Shown here one piece after another: positions 1 through 6,646 of a stretch of DNA of 20,429 nucleotides (position 1 is its first letter; the number at the start of each line of letters is the position of its first letter). The translations under genes were made by a program, and so were the position numbers. Below the pieces are notes generated by a model. That model was not told the DNA's origin. It did not search any database and worked only from the letters and a program-made list of their open reading frames with translations. This DNA is from Oscillospiraceae bacterium (GTDB taxonomy: Bacteria > Bacillota > Clostridia > Oscillospirales > Ruminococcaceae), in contig JAUNBN010000002.1 in NCBI GenBank assembly GCA_030527085.1, positions 1 to 20,429 of the forward strand, given 5' to 3'.

Positions 1-269
1 AAATGGAAGGGAGTGGAGATTATCGAAGGACACATGATGCCCGACCATATACATCAAGGAAAGAGTGCGATGATGATTTTCGAGAGGCATGCGAATCTGA
101 AGTACAAGTTCGGAAACAGAAACTTCTGGGCAACAGGGTACTACGTCCGTACGGTAGGGATAAATACTGCAACGGTTCAAAAATATATCCGAGAGCAGGA
201 AAAGCATGACCAGATTGAGGACAGCCTGAGTAAAAAGAGCACGAAAACCCTTTCAAGGGTAGCAAGTAG
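1..269 (+). pseudogene. tnpA: IS200/IS605-family transposase TnpA, C-terminal remnant
   Basis: This is the C-terminal part of a Y1 HUH single-strand transposase, open at the left window edge. Visible motifs are MPDHIH (the HUH metal-binding pair), then GKSAMMIFERHANLKY, FWATGYYV, and VQKYIREQ, whose Tyr is the catalytic nucleophile by family knowledge. Two lesions are visible. First, the HIH is joined almost directly to GKSAMM, while family members normally carry about 18-20 residues between them, so an in-frame internal deletion is likely. Second, after DSLSKK (about position 234) the frame slips: adding one G would restore KEHENPFKGSK and a stop at 267-269, matching the usual family C-terminus. 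Without the correction the frame runs on to 288. The enzyme is therefore almost certainly inactive. The family assignment is firm from motifs; the deletion size is inferred from memory of homologues. Confidence 0.85.
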
Positions 270-374
270 TCATTCCACTGTGGCTTGAACGAAGTGAAAG
301 CCAGCGTCATTTAGGCGCCGGCTGTATTACGGCCTTCTAGGCCGCTCGTCAAGCCACCCCTCTTAGGGGTGGTC
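1..374 (+). mobile_element. 3' part of a decayed IS200-type insertion sequence, with right-end hairpins
   Basis: Downstream of the broken transposase are about 105 noncoding bases with two hairpins. One is CGGCC-TTCTA-GGCCG (330-344). The other is CCACCCC-TCTTA-GGGGTGG (354-372), a 7-bp stem with a 5-base loop. A subterminal hairpin near the right end is what TnpA of this family recognises on single-stranded DNA, so 354-372 is read as the right-end foldback. The motif TTGACTTAATGACATTG follows directly and recurs elsewhere in the window, so the exact right boundary is uncertain. The left end is outside the window. Confidence 0.7.
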
Positions 375-409
375 TTGACTTAATGACATTGAACCTTCAG
401 CGGGAGATA
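375..409 (+). repeat. Dispersed palindrome-associated repeat, copy 1
   Basis: TTGACTTAATGACATTG followed by CCTTCAGCGGGAGATA. It matches the unit also seen at 5001-5040, at 9446-9484 and, inverted, at 9302-9340. This copy directly abuts the IS200 right-end hairpin. Its end overlaps an imperfect hairpin (402-428, GGGAG paired with CTCCC, inner CCC with GGG) that sits just beyond the stop codon of the minus-strand regulator. That hairpin has no T-run on the minus strand, so it is not called a terminator. Confidence 0.65.
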
Positions 410-435
410 CCCCTAAAAGGGAACTCCCCTCAATT

Positions 436-1677
436 TCAAGACCAGGCCGCGGGCGGGCCGTCGAAGGAGAAGTCCGGGTCGCCCAGCAGCGCCGAGCGAA
501 CGTCGAAGGAGAGCCGCACCCCGCGAACCGATGTGGCGCGGAAGTTGTTCTCTATGCGCTTTTCTACTATCGAGCAGTTTTCAAGGCAGGTTCCAACCAG
601 ATAAATCAGGAACTGGCTCTTGTTGTACTGAGTAAAGAAATCGTTGCGCCGAAGCGAGCCCTGAATGGCGCTGCAGAGCTTGTCCGAGGCGGCTTCGAGC
701 CGCGCGGGATCCTGTATGGCTTTGCCGTTAGTGTCGCTTAAGGAACAGAGCATGAGAAAGCAGGAAATGCCCGTACGCTGCATGCTGCGCGTTGTTATTC
801 GGCTGGAATCTATAAAGCCCGGAAAGGCGCAGTAGTAGGCTCCGCCTATTTCTTCAGCTTCGCTGAGATTGTCAAGCATATCGTGGAAGGTGCCCAGCGC
901 ACCGCTTATTTGGCTGCTTATCAGGCGGAACTGCTGGAGCAGCTCCTCGCTGGGGGCTACGCCGTATTCGCGCGGCATAATATCCACGGCCTCCATATAG
1001 GTCTGCTTCGCCTCGTCCCAGCGGCCGAGATGCATCAGGCACTGCATTTTAAGTATCTGCCATTCCTCGGTTCGAAGCAGGCGGTAGGAGCGCTCGGCAA
1101 TTTCGAGCAGAGCGGCGTAGTCTCCCTTTTCGCTGAGCAGCTCAGAGAGCGCGCGAACCGCGTTTGAATAGAGCTCGTTGTAGTAGACCCTGAGCGGCGC
1201 GGCCCAGTCGGAGCCGAGCAGGCCCGGAAGAAACTCTCCCTCAAAGAGCAGGAGCGCCTGCCGGTAGCTCTCGATACGCTTTTCCTTAAGGGTTTCGGCT
1301 TCAGCGGTTTTAAGAGCCCGCTCAAAGAGATGCGCGTCTACAAGGGGCAAAAGCTCCGCTCCCCAGACATAGCCGTTATCGCGGTACTGTATATAGCTCG
1401 ACTTCGGCATACCGGCCGCGTCGAGCTGGCGACGCAGCATGCTTATTAAGGCCTTCAGGTTGTTGTGGGGGTTCAGAATGTCGTCGTAAGCGAAGATATG
1501 CGAGACTATATAGGAGCTGGAAACCCGCTCGGGCGAGTTGTAAAGCAGAAGCTGGAGTATCTGCATGGCCTTGGTGGCGTCGCCGGACTTCAGGGAAATC
1601 TCGCGGCCGTCCCAAAACATAGCGAAACCGCCCAGCATCTGCACATAGAAACCCTTATTATCCTGAAACTGAGACAC
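436..1677 (-). CDS. SARP/AfsR-like transcriptional regulator with BTAD domain and degenerate GGDEF-like C-terminus
   Basis: A cytoplasmic protein of 413 residues. The N-terminal part (about 8-105: FYVQMLGGFAMFWDG, then a winged-helix region ending in RDNGYVWG) resembles the OmpR/SARP DNA-binding domain. The middle (about 110-260) is a helical BTAD/TPR-like region with the ALLLFEGEFLPGL and MHLGRWDEAKQTY patterns typical of the family. The last 130 residues look like a GGDEF fold (LRRNDFF, QFLIYLVGT, VEKRI), but the signature position reads NKSQF (about 352-356), so cyclase activity is not expected. GTG at 1677 is chosen because AAAGGA lies 7 bases upstream and homologues begin just before the MLGGF strand. 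An ATG 60 bases upstream (1737) is an alternative. Target genes are unknown. It is divergent from the small protein/ABC transporter operon at 2097, so control of that operon is possible but unproven. Confidence 0.85.
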   Translation of the reverse strand: MSQFQDNKGFYVQMLGGFAMFWDGREISLKSGDATKAMQILQLLLYNSPERVSSSYIVSHIFAYDDILNPHNNLKALISMLRRQLDAAGMPKSSYIQYRDNGYVWGAELLPLVDAHLFERALKTAEAETLKEKRIESYRQALLLFEGEFLPGLLGSDWAAPLRVYYNELYSNAVRALSELLSEKGDYAALLEIAERSYRLLRTEEWQILKMQCLMHLGRWDEAKQTYMEAVDIMPREYGVAPSEELLQQFRLISSQISGALGTFHDMLDNLSEAEEIGGAYYCAFPGFIDSSRITTRSMQRTGISCFLMLCSLSDTNGKAIQDPARLEAASDKLCSAIQGSLRRNDFFTQYNKSQFLIYLVGTCLENCSIVEKRIENNFRATSVRGVRLSFDVRSALLGDPDFSFDGPPAAWS

Positions 1678-1751
1678 GGCTTTTTCCTTTCTCAAAAAAC
1701 GCCTGCACAGGACGCTGCAAGGCAAACCAAGGAGCATATTTCCCTTTTTGA

Positions 1752-1780
1752 ATAATAGTACATTTTCAAGAAATTAGCAA
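1752..1780 (-). promoter_or_regulatory. Putative sigma-A-type promoter for the SARP/BTAD regulator
   Basis: Read on the minus strand: TTGCTA (1780-1775), a 17-bp spacer, TATTAT (1757-1752). Transcription would start near 1745, leaving a leader of roughly 68 bases before the GTG start at 1677. The local sequence is AT-rich compared with the surroundings. Confidence 0.5.
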
Positions 1781-1895
1781 CTTGAATTTACTTATTTTAT
1801 TCTTTCGCGTTTTAAAAACGGCGCGAAACAAGCGAGAAGGAAAAAAGGCGGGCCTGGAGAAGCGGGCGCCTCTGTCGCGCGCTTTTTGGGACGCG

Positions 1896-2008
1896 CCCCT
1901 TAAAGAGAGGGAGTGGCTTATCAGTGTGTATAATGCTGTATTTCCCCCGCCTTCGGCGGGGGAAATACAGCGAAAATTCCACGCGGCGGGACACTCCCCC
2001 TTAAAGAG
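1896..2008. repeat. Hairpin-bearing repeat element with 12-bp flanking direct repeats
   Basis: The core is a perfect 17-bp stem with a 3-base TTC loop: arm 1935-1951 (GCTGTATTTCCCCCGCC) and arm 1955-1971. Outside it are an inverted 7-mer GGGAGTG (1909-1915) / CACTCCC (1992-1998) and a direct 12-mer CCCCTTAAAGAG at 1896-1907 and 1997-2008. The layout resembles a small nonautonomous mobile element or a REP-type palindrome. The arm matches the GCGGGG(A)AAATACAGC part of the repeat copies at 5001-5040 and 9302-9484. There is no T-run and no upstream gene to terminate, so it is not called a terminator. Confidence 0.7.
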
Positions 2009-2014
2009 GTGAGC

Positions 2015-2042
2015 TTGATTTTTAGCATCTTCGTGCTATACT
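2015..2042 (+). promoter_or_regulatory. Putative promoter of the small protein/ABC transporter operon
   Basis: TTGATT (2015-2020), a 16-bp spacer and TATACT (2037-2042). The first gene starts at 2097, behind GAGGGGAGGGGAG. This gives a leader of about 48 bases. Confidence 0.55.
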
Positions 2043-2096
2043 AAGAGCGCCTGCAGCCTCGCTTTGCGCGGCTCGGTTTGAGGGGAGGGGAGCTTA

Positions 2097-2435
2097 ATGT
2101 CAAAAACAGCGGCGCTGCTTTTAAGCCTGTTTCTCATTTTTGCCCTGCCCTGCCGGGCGGCGGCACTCGCCGCTGCCGGGGAAGAGGACTCCCGAGCCCC
2201 TCAAAGCGAGAGCGCCGAAGCCGGCGAGGCCGAGAACGAAGAGAATGAGGACACAACAACCTTTATCATACCCGAGGAGAGACCGCCTCTGGGCTCGGGC
2301 GAGGGAGTCGTGCCGGGCGAGCCGGAGCCGAAAGAGCCCTCGCCTGCCTTAGCGCTGGGGGCTTGCGCGGCGGTCATTATTTTTTCGGGAACTTATATAA
2401 TCTACTCCTCGCTGAAGCACGGCAAACGCAGGTGA
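2097..2435 (+). CDS. Small secreted/membrane-anchored protein, function unknown
   Basis: 112 residues; no family is recognised. Residues 1-27 form a signal peptide (MSKTAALLLSLFLIFALPC, then an Ala-rich stretch). Residues 28-78 are very acidic and Pro/Glu-rich. A single hydrophobic segment follows at about 82-104 (ALALGACAAVIIFSGTYIIYS) with a short basic tail, KHGKRR. The expected topology is an extracytoplasmic acidic stalk with a C-terminal membrane anchor and a cytoplasmic basic tail. The ribosome-binding site is strong and purine-rich. The gene lies 89 bases upstream of an ABC ATPase on the same strand with no clear promoter between, so it may be an accessory part of that transporter. 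This is inference from position only. Confidence 0.75.
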   Translation: MSKTAALLLSLFLIFALPCRAAALAAAGEEDSRAPQSESAEAGEAENEENEDTTTFIIPEERPPLGSGEGVVPGEPEPKEPSPALALGACAAVIIFSGTYIIYSSLKHGKRR

Positions 2436-2524
2436 GCCGAAATCAGGGAAACACAGTGAAAAAGCGCAAGTCTGGGCGCGAAACCGCATTTCAAAATAAC
2501 AGGGGATATTAAGGACGGTATTAA

Positions 2525-3253
2525 ATGCTCACTATAACAAACCTAAGCAAGACCTACCCCGGCGGCAAGCTGGCGGTGGATAATTTAAGCCTCGAGGTCG
2601 AGGGCGGACATATCTGCGGCTTTATAGGCCATAACGGAGCGGGCAAGAGCACAACGCTCAAGAGCGCGGCGGGCGTGCTGAGCTTCGACGAGGGAGATAT
2701 TGTAATCGACGGCCACAGCATACGCCGCGAGCCCGTTGCGGCAAAACGCGTAACGGCCTTTTTGCCGGACAACCCCGACCTCTACGAGTTTCTTACGGGG
2801 ATAAAGTACCTTGAGTTCATCGCGGATATCTACGAGCTGCCCCGCTCGGACAGAAAGCCTCTTATAGACAAATACGCCTCCGCCTTCGAGCTGGGGGGTA
2901 GCCTCGGCAGCCCCATAAGCGGCTATTCCCACGGCATGAAGCAGAAGCTGGCGCTCATCTCCGCGCTCATCCGCCGGCCGAAGCTGCTGATTCTCGACGA
3001 ACCCTTTGTGGGCCTCGACCCCAAGGCCTCCTATCTGCTCAAGGAGTTTCTGCACGAGCTCTGCGCCGAGGGCGGCGCGGTGTTCTTCTCGACTCATGTT
3101 CTCGAGGTGGCGGAAAAGCTCTGCGACATGATAGCCATTATCAAGCAGGGCCGCCTTATCGAGGCGGGCAAAACAAGCGATATAGTCGGCAAGTCCAGCC
3201 TCGAGAGCGTCTTTCTCGAGCTGGCCGAGGAGGCTGTGCATGATGAGGCTTAA
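2525..3253 (+). CDS. ABC transporter ATP-binding protein
   Basis: 242 residues, a single nucleotide-binding domain. Walker A is GHNGAGKST (35-43), the signature is YSHGMKQK (134-141), Walker B is LLILDEP (154-160), the D-loop is GLD, and the switch His lies in FFSTHVLE. At the Q-loop position it reads FLPDNPDLYE, with Asp where most ABC ATPases have Gln. By family knowledge it powers a membrane partner at the cytoplasmic face. That partner is the next gene, whose start overlaps its end by 14 bases, so the two are probably co-translated. The substrate cannot be told from sequence. Start: ATG with AAGGA about 9 bases upstream. Confidence 0.93.
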   Translation: MLTITNLSKTYPGGKLAVDNLSLEVEGGHICGFIGHNGAGKSTTLKSAAGVLSFDEGDIVIDGHSIRREPVAAKRVTAFLPDNPDLYEFLTGIKYLEFIADIYELPRSDRKPLIDKYASAFELGGSLGSPISGYSHGMKQKLALISALIRRPKLLILDEPFVGLDPKASYLLKEFLHELCAEGGAVFFSTHVLEVAEKLCDMIAIIKQGRLIEAGKTSDIVGKSSLESVFLELAEEAVHDEA

Positions 3254-4838
3254 GGCCCTTGTCCGCGTGAGCTTTATGCAGCTCGTAAGCGGCTTTAAAA
3301 CGCCCTCCGCGCGCAGGAGCGGCAAGACGACGAGCAGCTACGGCTCGCTCGCGTTTTTGGGCTTTATACTGCTTTATATCTCGGTAATGTACAGCGGAAT
3401 GTTCACCGAGGCGCTGCGGGAGGCCGGCAGGCCCGAGCTCATCTTTTTGCTTATGTCCATAAGCTCCGCGGCCATGCTGCTTCTGCTTTTCGCCTTTTCC
3501 GCCGGGGCGGCGCTCTTCGGCGGGCGCGACAGCGAAATGCTGCTGGCGCTGCCCGTGAGCACCTTTGAGATAATGCTCTCCAAAACGCTGGCGCTGTTTT
3601 TGGAAAACCTCTTTGCCTGCTATCTTTTAATGCTGCCCGCCACTGTAATTTATATGACCGGCGCGGGCGAAGCGAGCCTCTTGCTGCTTATAATGGTAAT
3701 AATAACGACGCCGCTGCTGGCGCTTATAAGCTCTTCTCTCACCATGCTGGTCGGGGCGGCGGTAACCTGGCTCGGCTCCAAGACAAAGGGCAACAAGCTC
3801 GCGGCCAATATTTTTTATCTGGTCTTCTTCGCGGCGGTACTCTATTTTTCCTTTAACCTGAACAGCCTGCTGCCCAACTTAGCCCAGCAGGCGGGTGCGC
3901 TTATGGAGAGCCCCCCTTGGTACTTTCTGCCCTTTGTGCTTTTCAGCCGCGCCGTGTTCGGCGATTTCGCGGCCTTCGGGCTGCTGCTTCTGGGCTCGCT
4001 CGCCGTGTTCGCGCTTTTAACCTGCCTTTTCGGCCGCGGCTACAAGAGCATAACGAGCGCCATGCGCAGCGCAAAGACGCGCAGCGACTTCAAGCTCTCC
4101 TCCGTTCGCTCCTCCTCGCAGATGACCGCGCTTATACGCCGCGAGGGGCAGAGACTCTACTCGACGCCCATATATCTCTTCAACACCTGCTTCGGGCTTT
4201 TAATCCTGCTGGGGCTTTCGGTCTACGCGACTATTGAGAGAGCGCAGCTCGCCGCCTTTCTGAGCGAGGCCTTCGGTGCGGGAAGCGGCCTTAGCGCCGC
4301 ATTAGTCGCCGGCGGTGTCTGCCTGCTTATAGGGACGGTCTGCACGAGCAGCGTCTCCCTGAGCCTCGAGCGCAACACGCTCTGGATACTGAAGGAATCG
4401 CCCCTCGAGGCCGAGGAGATATTCTTCTCCAAAGCGCTATTCAACATGACGCTCTGCCTGCCCGTGGCGCTCATCAGCTGCCTTTCGCTCGGCCTTGCCC
4501 TCTCCTTAAGCGCCCTCGAGATACTGCTCTGCTTCCTGCTGGCCGCGGCGGTTAACGCCATGGTCTCGTTCTTCGGCGTTTTAATAAACCTCAAATTCCC
4601 GAAGCTCGACGCCTACAACGACGTTATTATAGTTAAACAGAGCATGGCGGCAGTAATACCCATCTTCGGCTCCATGTTTATAATCGGCGCGGTGACCGCC
4701 CTCTACCTCACCCTCCTCTCGCGCTTTTTGAGCTTTCCCGCCTTCGCGCTGCTGTGTATTCTGCTGCTCGCCTCGCTGAGCTATCTCGCGGTCGTGCTGC
4801 TGAGGACCTGGGGCAGGCGCGTGCTGGCGAGGCTGTGA
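3240..4838 (+). CDS. ABC transporter permease, large multi-spanning exporter-type subunit
   Basis: 532 residues, strongly hydrophobic, with roughly a dozen predicted membrane segments; the first is at about 36-55. The cytoplasmic N-terminus is basic (KTPSARRSGKTTS). The pattern GGRDSEMLLALPVS after the second hydrophobic segment and the later LKESPLEAEEIFFSKALF are typical of the ABC-2-like exporter permeases that pair with a single ATPase in Firmicutes. The start is inside the ATPase gene, with AGGAGG 6 bases upstream of ATG 3240; ATG 3243 is an alternative. It should form a transporter with the upstream ATPase, and two copies of each subunit are likely. The substrate is unknown. Confidence 0.85.
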   Translation: MMRLKALVRVSFMQLVSGFKTPSARRSGKTTSSYGSLAFLGFILLYISVMYSGMFTEALREAGRPELIFLLMSISSAAMLLLLFAFSAGAALFGGRDSEMLLALPVSTFEIMLSKTLALFLENLFACYLLMLPATVIYMTGAGEASLLLLIMVIITTPLLALISSSLTMLVGAAVTWLGSKTKGNKLAANIFYLVFFAAVLYFSFNLNSLLPNLAQQAGALMESPPWYFLPFVLFSRAVFGDFAAFGLLLLGSLAVFALLTCLFGRGYKSITSAMRSAKTRSDFKLSSVRSSSQMTALIRREGQRLYSTPIYLFNTCFGLLILLGLSVYATIERAQLAAFLSEAFGAGSGLSAALVAGGVCLLIGTVCTSSVSLSLERNTLWILKESPLEAEEIFFSKALFNMTLCLPVALISCLSLGLALSLSALEILLCFLLAAAVNAMVSFFGVLINLKFPKLDAYNDVIIVKQSMAAVIPIFGSMFIIGAVTALYLTLLSRFLSFPAFALLCILLLASLSYLAVVLLRTWGRRVLARL

Positions 4839-4867
4839 GAACTATCATCAGAGTTTAAAGCAAACAT

Positions 4868-4908
4868 AAAGGAGCTTAAGGGTTTGCCCTTTGCTCCTTT
4901 TAATTTTT
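4868..4908 (+). terminator. Rho-independent terminator of the ABC exporter operon
   Basis: AAAGGAGC (4868-4875) pairs with GCTCCTTT (4893-4900). An inner stem AAGGG/CCCTT closes a TTTG loop, and TAATTTTT follows. It lies 30 bases after the permease stop codon. Confidence 0.85.
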
Positions 4909-5000
4909 AGAATGAGCGCGCCCATGCGCCTTTCTGGAATACCGCGCATAATCCGGCTGAAACTATTCGCGTATCTGATTCTGAAAGTCTTTTAAATTGC

Positions 5001-5040
5001 TTGACTGAATGCCATTGCGCCTACGGCGGGGAAAAACAGC
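5001..5040 (+). repeat. Dispersed palindrome-associated repeat, copy 2
   Basis: TTGACTGAATGCCATTGCGC followed by CTACGGCGGGGAAAAACAGC. It is colinear with copies at 375-409 and 9446-9484, but no hairpin precedes it here. It lies just upstream of the promoter at 5060-5088. Confidence 0.6.
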
Positions 5041-5059
5041 AAAAAACGTTCCTCAAAAT

Positions 5060-5088
5060 TTGACAGCTTTCTGCTCTCGTGGTAAATT
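5060..5088 (+). promoter_or_regulatory. Sigma-A-type promoter of the SAM hydrolase/ECF operon
   Basis: TTGACA (5060-5065), an exact 17-bp spacer and TAAATT (5083-5088). Initiation near 5095 leaves a leader of only about 20 bases, which contains AGGAGG and no room for a riboswitch. Confidence 0.75.
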
Positions 5089-5114
5089 TGTATCAGCAGC
5101 AAGGAGGCGAAGGA

Positions 5115-5957
5115 ATGCGCGCGCTGGTGTTTCAAAGCGATTTCGGCAAGGCGGACGGAGCCGTCTGCGCCATGTATGGAGTGGCGCAGGGAGTAGAGCC
5201 CTCTTTAAGCCTTTTCGACCTAACCCACGATATCGAGCCCTACAACATCTGGGAGGCCAGCTACCGACTCATTCAAACCGTGGAATACTGGCCCGCCGGT
5301 ACGGTTTTCGTCTCCGTGGTAGACCCGGGAGTGGGCTCTGAGCGCCGCAGCATAGCCGTGCTTACCAGGGGCGGCCACTACATAATAACCCCCGACAACG
5401 GCACTGTTACGCACATCAAACGCCTTTGCGGCATAAGCGAGGCGCGCGAGATAGACGAAACGGAAAACCGCCTGCCCTACTCGGGCGACGCCTACACCTT
5501 CCACGGCCGGGATATTTACGCCTATACCGGCGCGAGGCTGGCGAGCTCGATTATAGACTTCGAGGGCATCGGCCCGCAGATACCGACGGACTCGCTAGAA
5601 ACGCTCCCCGTAGTAGACCCCGTCGTCGAGGACGGAGTTATCCACGGGACCATCGACGTTCTGGACATACGCTTCGGCAGCATCTGGACGAATATACCCC
5701 ACAGCCTCTTTAAAACGCTGGGCATAGATTACGGCCAGCGCGTTCAGGTGACCATACGCAACGACACGCGCGGGCTCTACCGCAACGTCATGACCTTTGG
5801 GCGCTCTTTCGCGGACGTGTCCGTGGGCGAGCCGCTCGCCTATATAAACTCGCTGGACTTTGTAGCCGTAGCCATCAACCAGGGCTCCTTCGCGAGAGCC
5901 TACAATATCGGCACGGGGACAAGCTGGCATATTTCCGTAGGCCCCTCGCCCTTTTAA
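5115..5957 (+). CDS. SAM hydroxide adenosyltransferase (DUF62 family, SAM hydrolase)
   Basis: 280 residues. By family knowledge these enzymes cleave S-adenosyl-L-methionine with water/hydroxide to adenosine and L-methionine. They are the non-halogenating relatives of fluorinase and chlorinase. The N-terminal domain carries FQSDFG (5-11), SVVDPGVGSERR (67-78) and TFHGRD (128-133). Asp70, Arg77 and His130 fit the conserved Asp-Arg-His triad of the hydrolases. ITPDNG (91-96) is also conserved. The C-terminal domain (about 165-280) is the family's beta-barrel-like part. ATG 5115 is chosen because AAGGAGG sits 7 bases upstream; an upstream start at 5079 lies inside the promoter. It is the first gene of an operon with an ECF transporter, suggesting a link between SAM, adenosine or methionine and the imported substrate. 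Confidence 0.9.
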   Translation: MRALVFQSDFGKADGAVCAMYGVAQGVEPSLSLFDLTHDIEPYNIWEASYRLIQTVEYWPAGTVFVSVVDPGVGSERRSIAVLTRGGHYIITPDNGTVTHIKRLCGISEAREIDETENRLPYSGDAYTFHGRDIYAYTGARLASSIIDFEGIGPQIPTDSLETLPVVDPVVEDGVIHGTIDVLDIRFGSIWTNIPHSLFKTLGIDYGQRVQVTIRNDTRGLYRNVMTFGRSFADVSVGEPLAYINSLDFVAVAINQGSFARAYNIGTGTSWHISVGPSPF

Positions 5958-6015
5958 ACCGCTCGGAACGGGGAAAGCCCCGCGAAGATAATAAAAAAGA
6001 GGAGAATAATGCATT

Positions 6016-6567
6016 ATGTGGAAAGTTAACGTCAAGACCATCGTCGCCATAGGCATAGGCGCCGCCCTGTTCTTTGTGCTCGGCCGCTTTGTAGCGATTC
6101 CGAGCCCCATCGCCAACGTGACCATCAGCATCCAGTACGGCCTGCTGGCCTTCATGGCCGCGCTCTTCGGCCCCATCGCGGGCTGCCTTATAGGCCTCAT
6201 CGGCCACTTCCTTATTGACCTCAGCTGGGGCTGGGGCATCTGGTGGAGCTGGGTTATCGCTTCCGCGCTCTTCGGCCTCTTCGTAGGCATGCTCGGAAAC
6301 CGCACCCGTCTCTCCTTCGGCCAGTTCGGCAAGAAGGGGGCCATCAACTTCAACATCTGCCAGGCCATCGGCCACGCCGCGGCGTGGATAGTCGTAGCGC
6401 CCGTACTCGACATCATCATCTACAGCGAGCCCGCCAACAAGGTCTTTGTGCAGGGTCTCGTAGCGGCGGCGAGCAATATAGTAACCACCGCCATAGTGGG
6501 CACGCTGCTCTGCTTCGCCTGGGCGAAGGCCATTCCCGACAAGGGCAGCCTCAAGAAGGAATCGTAA
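6016..6567 (+). CDS. ECF transporter S component, UPF0397 family
   Basis: 183 residues with about five or six hydrophobic segments. The N-terminus (VKTIVAIGIGAALFFVLGRF) and the conserved core (ALFGPIAGCLIGLIGHFLID, then WWSWVIASALFG) match the UPF0397 branch of ECF substrate-capture proteins. Such proteins bind a micronutrient in the membrane and dock on an EcfA/EcfA'/EcfT module. Those partners are encoded next, so this is probably a dedicated (group I) ECF system. The substrate of UPF0397 proteins is not settled to my knowledge. GAGGAG lies 11 bases upstream of ATG 6016. An ATG at 6009 is out of frame and opens only six codons. Confidence 0.88.
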   Translation: MWKVNVKTIVAIGIGAALFFVLGRFVAIPSPIANVTISIQYGLLAFMAALFGPIAGCLIGLIGHFLIDLSWGWGIWWSWVIASALFGLFVGMLGNRTRLSFGQFGKKGAINFNICQAIGHAAAWIVVAPVLDIIIYSEPANKVFVQGLVAAASNIVTTAIVGTLLCFAWAKAIPDKGSLKKES

Positions 6568-6583
6568 GATTTAGACCGCTAAA

Positions 6584-6626
6584 GGGGGACATTCGGGCGC
6601 GGGAACACTCGCGCCCGGCGTCCTCC
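6584..6626 (+). promoter_or_regulatory. Strong intra-operon hairpin between the S-component and ECF ATPase genes
   Basis: CGGGCGCG (6594-6601) pairs with CGCGCCCG (6610-6617) across an 8-base loop. An outer stem, GGGGGAC (6584-6590) with GTCCTCC (6620-6626, one G-U pair), extends it. It is followed by the T-rich ATTTCTTGTTT and then by the ATPase start, which lacks a clear Shine-Dalgarno sequence. It could act as a partial terminator or as a 3' stabiliser of the S-component message, giving more S component than ATPase. The role is inferred; the structure is seen. Confidence 0.6.
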
Positions 6627-6646
6627 ATTTCTTGTTTACGGATGGT

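Larger units (their letters stand above)
1740..2096. other. 357-bp intergenic region between divergent genes
   Basis: It contains the divergent promoters (1752-1780 minus, 2015-2042 plus) and, between them, a hairpin element (1896-2008). Roughly 1790-1890 shows no recognisable gene or RNA. The short open frames here have no ribosome-binding site and no family resemblance. Confidence 0.6.

Noticed and set aside
1678..1737. A longer N-terminus for the SARP regulator starting at ATG 1737
   Set aside because: The added 20 residues (MLLGLPCSVLCRRFLRKEKA) do not fit the family. The spacing to its putative ribosome-binding site is short, whereas GTG 1677 has a better placed AAAGGA. It is not fully excluded.
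4909..5114. A SAM riboswitch upstream of the SAM hydrolase operon
   Set aside because: The promoter at 5060-5088 leaves a leader of only about 20 bases. No riboswitch-like stem arrangement with a terminator is visible upstream either.
6009..6029. A six-codon leader ORF overlapping the start of the ECF S component
   Set aside because: It has the same ribosome-binding site as the real start 7 bases later and no attenuator arrangement around it; probably chance.
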